Below, piece after piece: positions 1-6,189 of a stretch of 14,475 bases of DNA. A program made the translations under genes and the position numbers. The notes beneath the pieces are model-generated. The model was not told where the DNA came from. It was given only the letters and a program-made list of their open reading frames with translations, and searched no databases. Every line of letters begins with the position of its first letter. Position 1 is the stretch's first letter. Source of the DNA: JADJLQ01 sp034439915 (GTDB lineage Bacteria > Bacteroidota > Bacteroidia > Chitinophagales > Saprospiraceae); assembly GCA_034439915.1 (NCBI GenBank), contig JAWXBI010000188.1:1-14475 (forward strand), read 5' to 3'.

Positions 1-100
1 CCTTCACCTTTTAACCTTCAAGCTAAATTGTTGAAGTGCTGAACTGATGAATTGTACGTCACCCCTCTCCCAGTCCCTTTAACCCTTTAACCCTTCGTTT
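1..100. other. Repeat-rich non-coding leader
   Basis: I see no gene here. Bases 32-55 read as three degenerate 8-mers (TGAAGTGC, TGAACTGA, TGAATTGT). A clearer 8-bp tandem repeat follows at 75-97. The stretch ends at the ATG of a decayed permease stub. It looks like the low-complexity spacer DNA seen elsewhere in this window. Confidence 0.5.
75..97. repeat. CCCTTTAA tandem repeat (period 8)
   Basis: Two perfect copies of CCCTTTAA and a partial third copy (CCCTTCG) lie end to end, four bases before the ATG of the permease stub. This is one of several short tandem arrays in the intergenic DNA of the window. Confidence 0.7.
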
Positions 101-210
101 ATGTTCAAAACCGCCTATCGAAGTCTTATCAAAAGAAAAGGCTTCACCCTGCTCAATGTCCTGGGGTTAGCTGTAGGAATGACATCCTGATATTGATTTT
201 TCTTTACACA
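101..210 (+). pseudogene. N-terminal remnant of an FtsX/MacB-type ABC permease
   Basis: Bases 101-190 encode 29 residues and a TGA stop. They contain the hallmark start of the Bacteroidota FtsX-like permeases: a basic amphipathic segment (YRSLIKRKGF) followed by LLNVLGLAVGM, the beginning of the first membrane helix. The intact permease at 9465 has the matching LINVLGLAIGI. The stop looks like a frameshift: reading from base 187 in the next frame gives LILIFLY, a natural continuation of the helix, so one base seems to have been lost near 186-187. Similarity ends by about base 210, where a tandem repeat starts; the remaining roughly 750 codons are gone. Identity as a permease stub is inferred from this short match. 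The DNA differs widely from the 9465 gene, so this is a separate paralogue and not a recent copy of it. Confidence 0.7.
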
Positions 211-213
211 ATG

Positions 214-238
214 CCTGAAACCTGAAAGCTGAAAGCTT
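214..238. repeat. CCTGAAA heptamer array
   Basis: Units of 7 bp follow one another: CCTGAAA, CCTGAAA, GCTGAAA and a partial GCTT. The array begins where the permease remnant loses its similarity, so it may mark the deletion junction. Confidence 0.7.
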
Positions 239-278
239 AACCCTGATTAAGGTTGATTTTATTTAATTTCATCATTAC

Positions 279-310
279 TTGACAGTTTCACTGACCAGTA
301 GTTATATTAG
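279..310 (+). promoter_or_regulatory. Candidate promoter for the enolase-superfamily gene
   Basis: TTGACA at 279-284 and TATATTAG at 303-310 are 18 bases apart. The second box matches the Bacteroidota -7 consensus TAnnTTTG at five of its six fixed positions, and TTG fits the -33 box, although the TTG-to-TA spacing (21) is a little longer than the usual 19 or so. It lies about 55 bases before the ATG at 365. No ribosome-binding site is visible before that ATG, as is usual in this phylum. The call rests on motif matching only. Confidence 0.35.
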
Positions 311-322
311 CAAAAAATATCC

Positions 323-362
323 TAATTGTAATTCGTAATTCGTAATTCTTAATTCGTAATTG
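323..362. repeat. TAATTCG heptamer array
   Basis: Six consecutive units run TAATTG, TAATTCG, TAATTCG, TAATTCT, TAATTCG, TAATTG. The array ends two bases before the ATG at 365, so it forms the translation-initiation region of the enolase-superfamily gene. Its A/T richness may help initiation, but its length could also vary between strains. Confidence 0.8.
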
Positions 363-364
363 AT

Positions 365-1855
365 ATGAATCCATCACAAAAATTCTTAGCTAAATTCGGA
401 CTAAAAGATCCGGAACCTATAAATGAACTAACGATCACAGATCAGCCAATTGACCCCTCAATTCCTAAAGACCATAAAGACAGAAGGAATTTCCTTAAAA
501 AATCCATCGGCGGCCTGGCTATGGGTAGTTTTTTATTTTCTACCACTGAAGAAACATTGGAACATTCGACTTCAAAAGTCAACCGGTTTTCAGCTCCATC
601 AGACCTGAAAATTACTGACATGAAGTACGCGGTGGTCCTCAATGGCAATGGACGTTGCCCGATTATTAAAATTGAAACCAACCAGGGATTGGTAGGCTTA
701 GGTGAGGTCAGGGATGGTGCCGACTGGCGATATGCGTTGTTTCTTAAAAGCAGGATTAAAGGCATGAACCCTTGTAGTGTAGAACATATTTTTAAACGGA
801 TTAAACAATTTGGTTTTCATGCCCGCCAGGGTGGGGGTGTTTGTGCAGTTGAAATGGCGCTCTGGGACCTGGCTGGAAAAGCATATAATGTGCCTTGTTA
901 TCAATTACTTGGAGGAAAATACAGGGATAAAGTCCGCCTTTATGCCGATACCCCCCAGTCCAAAGATCCGGTGGTATTTGCAGAACGCATGCGGGTGAGA
1001 ATGAAGGATAAGGGTTTTACCTTCTTGAAAATGGATTTTGGGATTGAATTGGTGAGGGATATCCCCGGTACCATCGTCAATGGCAATTTCTGGGATGTGA
1101 ACAGGCAATGGTCCAATGAACCTATGAGTTATGGCGCCATGTTGCACCCGCTCACTCAGGTCCAGATCACGGATAAAGGATTGGAAGAAATTTGTAAATA
1201 CGTTGCAAAAGTCAGGGAAGTAGTTGGTTATGAAATTCCATTGGCTTCTGACCATTATGGCCATTTTGACCTTAACAATGCCATCCGGCTAGGCAGGGCA
1301 GTAGAAAAATACCGGCTGGCCTGGTTGGAGGATATGATACCCTGGCAACTGACTTCACAACTAAAAGAGATCAAAACCTCTTTTGAAACTCCATTATGCA
1401 CCGGTGAAGACATTTATCTCAAGGAAGAGTTTGTCAAATTGTGCGATACTCAATCCGTTGATATCGTGCATCCTGACCTGGCTACTTCTGGCGGTCTGTT
1501 GGAAACGAAAAAAATCGGAGATTACGCTGAAGAACGTGGAATCGCTATGGCTATGCACTTCGCCGGACTGCCGGTTTCGTTTATGGCCAACGTACATTGT
1601 GCGGCAGCTACGCAGAATATGATGGGGCTGGAAAACCATTCCATAGATGTCCCGTATTGGCCCAATCTGGTGAAAACCGCCGATGGAAAACCGCTGTATG
1701 AAAACGGATTTGCTGCAGTGCCTGAAACACCGGGGTTGGGAATTACACTTAACGAAGACGAGTTGAAACTTCATTTAGCCCCGGAAAACACCAATTTCTT
1801 TGGGCCTACTACTGAATGGGATAATATTCGGAGTTGGGATAGGCTGTGGAGTTAG
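365..1855 (+). CDS. Tat-exported enolase-superfamily enzyme, mandelate racemase-like (probable sugar-acid dehydratase)
   Basis: This 496-residue protein has a Tat-type signal: an unusually long 39-residue n-region, then twin arginines at 40-41 in DRRNFLKKS and a hydrophobic stretch to about 60. An enolase N-terminal domain (about 80-190, with the ALWDLAGK helix) and a TIM-barrel domain (about 190-460) follow. The three metal ligands appear as D296 (SDHYGH), E322 (LED) and E348 (GED), each 26 residues apart as in the family. D371 and H398 lie 27 residues apart, matching the Asp-His dyad of mandelate racemase. At the end of the second barrel strand the sequence is K222-M-D224 in place of the usual K-x-K, and about 40 extra residues lie between this point and D296. 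The family abstracts a proton alpha to a carboxylate; most relatives dehydrate sugar acids such as galactonate or mannonate. The exact substrate cannot be read from the sequence. Export suggests a periplasmic role, and the epimerase-family lipoprotein downstream suits carbohydrate use. Confidence 0.88.
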   Translation: MNPSQKFLAKFGLKDPEPINELTITDQPIDPSIPKDHKDRRNFLKKSIGGLAMGSFLFSTTEETLEHSTSKVNRFSAPSDLKITDMKYAVVLNGNGRCPIIKIETNQGLVGLGEVRDGADWRYALFLKSRIKGMNPCSVEHIFKRIKQFGFHARQGGGVCAVEMALWDLAGKAYNVPCYQLLGGKYRDKVRLYADTPQSKDPVVFAERMRVRMKDKGFTFLKMDFGIELVRDIPGTIVNGNFWDVNRQWSNEPMSYGAMLHPLTQVQITDKGLEEICKYVAKVREVVGYEIPLASDHYGHFDLNNAIRLGRAVEKYRLAWLEDMIPWQLTSQLKEIKTSFETPLCTGEDIYLKEEFVKLCDTQSVDIVHPDLATSGGLLETKKIGDYAEERGIAMAMHFAGLPVSFMANVHCAAATQNMMGLENHSIDVPYWPNLVKTADGKPLYENGFAAVPETPGLGITLNEDELKLHLAPENTNFFGPTTEWDNIRSWDRLWS

Positions 1856-1870
1856 TCAAATAGTAATAAG

Positions 1871-1891
1871 GAGTCAGGAATCAGGAATCAG
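1871..1891. repeat. GAATCAG heptamer array
   Basis: Three 7-bp units lie in tandem (GAGTCAG, GAATCAG, GAATCAG), starting 16 bases after the stop codon of the enolase-superfamily gene. Confidence 0.7.
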
Positions 1892-1961
1892 TGTGAGCAG
1901 ATCGATCACTGAATTTTGGTGACTGGTAAAACCGCAACTATATTTATACCGCTCTCCTAAA

Positions 1962-2096
1962 ATGATCAACCATATGAAGGACTATTTCCGGAAAATTGTT
2001 CAATCTTCTGAATCGCTCACCCAAAGCAATGCAAAGGAAAGAAGAAAATATTTCAAAAACATATTTCAAAAAGTAAAAGTGTTAAGGGATTTGTAA
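1962..2096 (+). CDS. Possible 44-residue basic small protein
   Basis: An ATG at 1962 opens a 44-codon frame ending in TAA at 2094-2096; a second in-frame ATG at 1974 would give 40 residues. The product is rich in Lys and Arg, with no hydrophobic segment, and its second half (AKERRKYFKNIFQKVKVL) could form an amphipathic helix. I do not recognise it. It fills most of the gap between the enolase-superfamily gene and the convergent epimerase-family gene. It could be a genuine small protein, the remnant of a longer gene, or chance. The frame is open upstream only to a TGA at 1920-1922, so it is not the visible tail of a larger frame. No promoter or ribosome-binding site stands out. Confidence 0.3.
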   Translation: MINHMKDYFRKIVQSSESLTQSNAKERRKYFKNIFQKVKVLRDL

Positions 2097-2101
2097 ATGG
2101 G

Positions 2102-2122
2102 CCCTTCACCCTTTCCCCTTCT
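2102..2122. repeat. CCCTTCN heptamer array touching the epimerase stop codon
   Basis: Three 7-bp units (CCCTTCA, CCCTTTC, CCCTTCT) run into the stop codon of the minus-strand gene, whose TAG is the complement of 2121-2123. The units are less perfect than in the other arrays, but the period of 7 is the same. Confidence 0.55.
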
Positions 2123-3473
2123 AATGTTGTTTTCCCCGCAATCTGATTATACAATTTTCCATCGACCGGTACTGGTGATAAGCCGCTTTCCAAATATGCC
2201 CCTTATGCCTCTTTACCGCTTCCGGGTCCGTGTCCATACCGTTAGGATACCATTCCCCATTTTTGTGGTCAATAAAATACTTATCGATATAATTCCATTG
2301 TTTTAAAAACTTTTGATAGTACTGCAGTGGATCGTTGGGGTAGAGGTCAGCCATGATGAGCAGGGTATTCAAGCCCTCTGACTGAGTCCACCAATTTTTA
2401 TTGGGATGCGTGATCGTAATTTGGGGCTCTCCTTTAAAATAATACCCTTCATCATAAAAACCTCCCAGGGAATCATCCCAGCCAAACATCAGGCACTGGT
2501 CGGTCATTTTTTTTGCTATTGTCCAGGTGACACGGTCATTTTTCCACCCGGCTATATGGGAGGCTTCCATTAATAAATAGGCGGTTTCGATATCGTGTCC
2601 AAAGGAGGCATGATCCAGATTATGGTGCCGGAGGATACTTTCCCGGGTAGAATCCACAAAACTGACCGGTGTCCAATCCGGCTGGAAAAATAAAACGAGG
2701 TTGCCTTTTTCATTGACCATGGTATCCCTTATAAGAAGGATCATTTCTTCCAATCGTTTTTTTACCCGCTCGTCAGGCCAGGCCTGGTAAAATTCGGTAA
2801 ACGCTTCCAATAAATGGATCGAACTATTCTGGTCCTTATAACCCAGGTCAGAAGTGGATGGAGTGGCAACCGTCCTGCTCTGCCTTTCCCCCTGTCGGGA
2901 CAAATGTTGGAAATAACCCAGGTGAACCGAATCGTGGCTATGCTTTTCCAACCAGTCAAATGATTTTTTCGCCAGGCTGAGGGCGGCAGTATCCCCGGTT
3001 GCCAGGTAGTATGCGGACAACCCATAGAGTCCGAATGCGTTGCCATAGGCGGTTTTATCACCTGCCCCTTTGACCATTCCCTGACGGTCTACCAGGGTAA
3101 AAAAACCACCGAATTCGTTATCCCACACTTTATCCTGCAAAAACAGGAAACCATGCCGGGCATAATCCGTATAGGGACGGTCGCCGGGAAATTGTTTGAT
3201 GGCCTTGGAGTTGTTCCACAAATGCCTCGACTGCGAAACGATCATTTTATCCTGGTCCCCGGTGGGTTTGAATTCAGCATCAAAACTGGACAAATAACCT
3301 CCAAATAATGAATCTATAGCCGCCGGATACCAGGTGTGTACCAGGTTTTCTTTTAATAGCGTTTCCATCTGGTCGGCCAGCTCTTTCTTCTGATCCAATT
3401 GATGTTTTTCCGGTTGGCAGGCCAGGATCATCATCACGTAAACCAGCCCAATCCAATTTTTCATATCAGCCAT
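2121..3473 (-). CDS. AGE / cellobiose 2-epimerase family lipoprotein
   Basis: This 450-residue protein belongs to the N-acylglucosamine 2-epimerase family of (alpha/alpha)6 barrels, which epimerise sugars at C2. Family landmarks in order are QSRHLW (81-86), NSSIHLLEAF (216-225, His220), FGHDIETAYLL (291-301, His293), WWTQSE (361-366) and HIWKAAYHQYR (426-436, Trp428 and His433). Trp428 and His433 have the same five-residue spacing as the key Trp and His of cellobiose 2-epimerases, so that activity is the best guess. Length is close to the family norm of about 400 plus an N-terminal extension. The N-terminus has a short hydrophobic helix ending in ILAC, with Cys19 as the probable lipidated residue, so the mature protein is expected to be membrane-anchored outside the cytoplasm, which is unusual for this family. 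The start is uncertain: Met1 (3473) and Met4 (3464) both keep the signal. The gene is divergent from the signalling operon at 3660. Confidence 0.85.
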   Translation of the reverse strand: MADMKNWIGLVYVMMILACQPEKHQLDQKKELADQMETLLKENLVHTWYPAAIDSLFGGYLSSFDAEFKPTGDQDKMIVSQSRHLWNNSKAIKQFPGDRPYTDYARHGFLFLQDKVWDNEFGGFFTLVDRQGMVKGAGDKTAYGNAFGLYGLSAYYLATGDTAALSLAKKSFDWLEKHSHDSVHLGYFQHLSRQGERQSRTVATPSTSDLGYKDQNSSIHLLEAFTEFYQAWPDERVKKRLEEMILLIRDTMVNEKGNLVLFFQPDWTPVSFVDSTRESILRHHNLDHASFGHDIETAYLLMEASHIAGWKNDRVTWTIAKKMTDQCLMFGWDDSLGGFYDEGYYFKGEPQITITHPNKNWWTQSEGLNTLLIMADLYPNDPLQYYQKFLKQWNYIDKYFIDHKNGEWYPNGMDTDPEAVKRHKGHIWKAAYHQYRSMENCIIRLRGKQH

Positions 3474-3603
3474 ATTATAAATGCAGTTAAGTTCTAAATT
3501 TAGGAAAAACTAAAAATTTGGTCCCAAATATTTAAATCGGACTTCAAAAAAATCGATCACCACCAAGGAATTTAGCCTTAAACGCCCGGAAACAGTTAGT
3601 TTG

Positions 3604-3632
3604 TTGGATTAACCGGAAAGTTTGTATTTTAA
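3604..3632 (+). promoter_or_regulatory. Candidate promoter of the partner-switching operon
   Basis: In the 186-base divergent gap, TTG at 3604-3606 is followed 18 bases later by TATTTTAA at 3625-3632, a partial match to the Bacteroidota TAnnTTTG box. A second TTTG lies at 3600-3603. The ATG of the STAS gene is about 28 bases downstream. The match is weak. I found no exact -7 box for the opposite gene in the same gap. Confidence 0.25.
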
Positions 3633-3659
3633 CTCGATATAGAATTACTCATTGGATCT

Positions 3660-3995
3660 ATGGAAATTGAAGTTAAAAATCTGGATCATGTAAAAATTGT
3701 CATCCTGACCGGTGACCTCAATGCCAATACCTCGGGGGAAGCTGAGACTAAAATCAATCAGTTAATCATGGGGGGCAACCGAAAACTCATTATTGACCTT
3801 GAAAATTTAAACTATATTTCAAGCGCGGGTCTGAGGATCTTTCTGGCTTCGAATAAGCTGATCCGCAAGATGAATGGAGAAATCCGGTTTTGTACCCTCA
3901 ACCCCACGGTCAAAGAAGTGTTTGAAATCTCCGGTTTTAATTTGATATTCAAACTTTATCCGGACCAGGATTCTTCCATTGCTAGTTTTACCTAA
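3660..3995 (+). CDS. STAS-domain anti-sigma factor antagonist (SpoIIAA/RsbV-like)
   Basis: This is a single STAS domain of 111 residues, the usual length for SpoIIAA/RsbV-type proteins. Residues 45-60 (IDLENLNYISSAGLRI) form the conserved strand-turn-helix with the phosphoacceptor region. The Ser54-Ser55 pair before Ala-Gly-Leu sits at the site phosphorylated in this family; which serine is used cannot be decided here. In the known scheme the unphosphorylated protein binds the cognate kinase/anti-sigma factor and frees that protein's target. The kinase gene follows after 18 bases and a SpoIIE phosphatase lies two genes further on, so this should be the central switch protein of the operon. 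It is first in the operon and probably has its own promoter in the divergent gap. Confidence 0.9.
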   Translation: MEIEVKNLDHVKIVILTGDLNANTSGEAETKINQLIMGGNRKLIIDLENLNYISSAGLRIFLASNKLIRKMNGEIRFCTLNPTVKEVFEISGFNLIFKLYPDQDSSIASFT

Positions 3996-4013
3996 TCCGT
4001 CCAGGTTTGAAGT

Positions 4014-4433
4014 ATGACCCTTGAAATTGCCAATCAACTCAGAGAAATAGAAAAAGTCCAGATTCAACTGGTTGATTATCTGAAAGAACTTCCCCTGGAC
4101 GATTACGACCGTAAAAAAATATTTATTGCGGTAGATGAAATCCTGAGTAATATCATCAACTATGGTTATGACGACAATGAACGGCACACCATTCAGATCC
4201 GTTTTGATGCCACTGAAACCGGCATGAATATGGAGTTTATTGACGACGGAAAATATTTTGACCCCATACATTTTGTCCGCCATCATCTGCCAAAAGTCCA
4301 GCTGGACGATGAGAAAAGCGGCGGTTTGGGACTACACCTGGTACACCGGCTGATGAACCAAATGCAATACAACCGGGTGGACGATAAGAATAGGCTGATC
4401 TTAGGTTTAAACTATACGAATAACAATCAATAA
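4014..4433 (+). CDS. GHKL-fold serine kinase / anti-sigma factor (RsbW/SpoIIAB-like)
   Basis: This 139-residue protein is a stand-alone Bergerat-fold ATPase of the RsbW/SpoIIAB class. The N-box is AVDEILSNIINYGY (39-52), with Glu42 and Asn46 spaced as the general base and Mg-binding Asn of SpoIIAB. The G1 box is DDGKYFDP (77-84), and the G2 box is GGLGLHLV (103-110). No histidine-kinase dimerisation helix, sensor or membrane segment is present, so it should be cytoplasmic. It is expected to phosphorylate the STAS protein encoded 18 bases upstream and to hold an output protein when that partner is phosphorylated. The output may be a sigma factor or something else; none is encoded nearby. The next gene starts 17 bases downstream. 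Confidence 0.9.
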   Translation: MTLEIANQLREIEKVQIQLVDYLKELPLDDYDRKKIFIAVDEILSNIINYGYDDNERHTIQIRFDATETGMNMEFIDDGKYFDPIHFVRHHLPKVQLDDEKSGGLGLHLVHRLMNQMQYNRVDDKNRLILGLNYTNNNQ

Positions 4434-4450
4434 ATAACAAAAAACGGTTT

Positions 4451-6184
4451 ATGAGCATAAAGATTTACTTAGGGTTGATCGGGATACTGTTCACCGCAAT
4501 GACATGGGGACAAACCCAGCAGCAACCTCCCACCGCAAAGTATTATGTCAGTGGGGATTCCACCTTGTATTGGAATAAAAGTTTGCCGGTGTATATCAAA
4601 CTGGCCACCACACCGGATGGCGCAGGAGTCAACCTGACCAGTAAAGAATTTGCTCAATATACCAACCCCATCTACCTGGATACTGAAGGGCCAAACTATA
4701 TCCGCACCCGGTATGCTGTGGATAAAGATTCCCGGGAAATAAAATCGCCGAAAACGGAAGTGCTGCTGGAAGTAGTGGCAGACGGCCAGCCACCCGCGAC
4801 CTCTATCAGCTTTAAGAATGCCAATACCTATACCGTCGATTCCAAACACTACTATGGCCCCGGCCTTCAGTTTGATTTATTTTCAGAAGATAAATATGCC
4901 GGTGTCGAAGGTATATTGGTGGCCATAGACAATGAAAATTATAGCCCCTACCGCTCTACCCAATCTATCCTGAAAGAGGGGCCATTGACTATCCGGTACC
5001 AGGCTGTTGACCGGGTAGGTAACCTGGAACCGGTAAAATCAACGGCTATCATATCCGATCTTTCACCACCTTCCATTACGCATAATATAAATGGGATCTC
5101 CGACAGCAACACTATAGCCTCTTCATCCACTATCTATTTTACCGCTACGGATAATCTTTCCGGGGTTTCAAAATCATATTATCGTTTCGATGATCAGTCA
5201 TTTATTGTTTATCCGGGTTCCAACCTCAACCTAAGCCACCTGGATGATGGCCCCCATGTATTGGAGTATTATTCGGTAGATTTTGTGGGCAACCGGAGTA
5301 CCAATACAACGTTCAGTTTTTACTATGATAAACTGGCCCCCCTGACCGCTTCAGATATCCTTGGGGACAAATACCTCTATCAGGAAAAAGTATATTTTTC
5401 CGGAAGGACCAAGATGAAGCTCACCGCTATTGACAATAAAGCGGGTGTAAAAGAAATTTATTACGCGGTAGACAATGATCAATTTAAAATTTATGAAGAT
5501 CCTTTTTACCTGCCATCCTTACAGGGTAACCATACGATCAAATTTTATTCAGTTGATCGCCTGAGCAACCGGCCCAGCGGAGCGGAGGAATATAAACACA
5601 ATATCAATCTGGTATTCCTCGACCTTACCGGACCCGATATCTCCCATAACTTCAGCGGTCCGACCTTTAAAACAGCGGATGAATTGTTTCTGGGCCCCCT
5701 GACCTCCATCAACCTGGTGGCCAAAGACAATCAATCCGGGTTACAATACATCAGTTATAGTATCGATGGAGTCCAGGCAGAGACCCGGTATGATAAACCC
5801 ATTGTCCTGAATGTTTCTTCCGGCAAACATAAAATTGAAATGTTTGCTTATGATAATGTAAACAACCGGAATATCCACCAGACTGAAATCCATTTTGATT
5901 CCGGGGCACCGCAAATCCTGCCTAATTTCAGCACCAAAATCATGGAGCAAAAAGAAGGCCTCCCGGTTTATCCAGCCTATACGGTTCTTTTTCTGGCGGC
6001 TACTGATGAGATTGTGGGCAATGATAAAATATTTTATTCCATCAATGAAGGTGCCGAACAAACCTACTCCAATCCGATATCGAATTTTCAAACCGGTAAA
6101 AAATATGATATTAAAGTCAGGGCTGTTGATAAGGTAGGCAATGAATCCAGGCAGACCGTATCCTTTTTTACCCTTAATAAATAG
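4451..6184 (+). CDS. Secreted OmpL47/Ig-like repeat protein within the partner-switching operon
   Basis: This 577-residue protein begins with a signal peptide (hydrophobic to about 18; probable cut after WG20 before Gln21). The rest is built from about six units of 90-99 residues. Each of the last five ends in a [AS][VY]DxxxN motif (AVDRVGN 185, SVDFVGN 275, SVDRLSN 367, AYDNVNN 466, AVDKVGN 558). Most have an earlier A[TIK]Dxxx[AS]G[VL] motif (near 232, 326 and 424; looser near 145 and 517). This pattern is that of the OmpL47-type/Ig-like beta domains found in surface proteins, where acidic loop residues may bind calcium; that binding is inference. There is no clear C-terminal sorting domain and no transmembrane helix, so it is probably periplasmic or on the cell surface. 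It is 17 bases after the kinase gene and 5 before the phosphatase gene, which makes a sensing or regulated structural role for the pathway likely. Function is not established. Confidence 0.8.
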   Translation: MSIKIYLGLIGILFTAMTWGQTQQQPPTAKYYVSGDSTLYWNKSLPVYIKLATTPDGAGVNLTSKEFAQYTNPIYLDTEGPNYIRTRYAVDKDSREIKSPKTEVLLEVVADGQPPATSISFKNANTYTVDSKHYYGPGLQFDLFSEDKYAGVEGILVAIDNENYSPYRSTQSILKEGPLTIRYQAVDRVGNLEPVKSTAIISDLSPPSITHNINGISDSNTIASSSTIYFTATDNLSGVSKSYYRFDDQSFIVYPGSNLNLSHLDDGPHVLEYYSVDFVGNRSTNTTFSFYYDKLAPLTASDILGDKYLYQEKVYFSGRTKMKLTAIDNKAGVKEIYYAVDNDQFKIYEDPFYLPSLQGNHTIKFYSVDRLSNRPSGAEEYKHNINLVFLDLTGPDISHNFSGPTFKTADELFLGPLTSINLVAKDNQSGLQYISYSIDGVQAETRYDKPIVLNVSSGKHKIEMFAYDNVNNRNIHQTEIHFDSGAPQILPNFSTKIMEQKEGLPVYPAYTVLFLAATDEIVGNDKIFYSINEGAEQTYSNPISNFQTGKKYDIKVRAVDKVGNESRQTVSFFTLNK

Positions 6185-6189
6185 ATCAG

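Noticed and set aside
101..190. A functional 29-residue peptide
   Set aside because: It is the exact N-terminal pattern of FtsX-like permeases, and the next frame continues the membrane helix past the stop, which fits a frameshifted remnant better.
2097..2306. Plus-strand frame of 69 codons at the 3' end of the epimerase-family gene
   Set aside because: It overlaps the minus-strand gene almost completely and begins in a tandem repeat; no recognisable domain.
3819..4286. Minus-strand frame of 155 codons across the STAS and kinase genes
   Set aside because: It lies opposite two well-supported genes with full family motifs and has no recognisable domain of its own.
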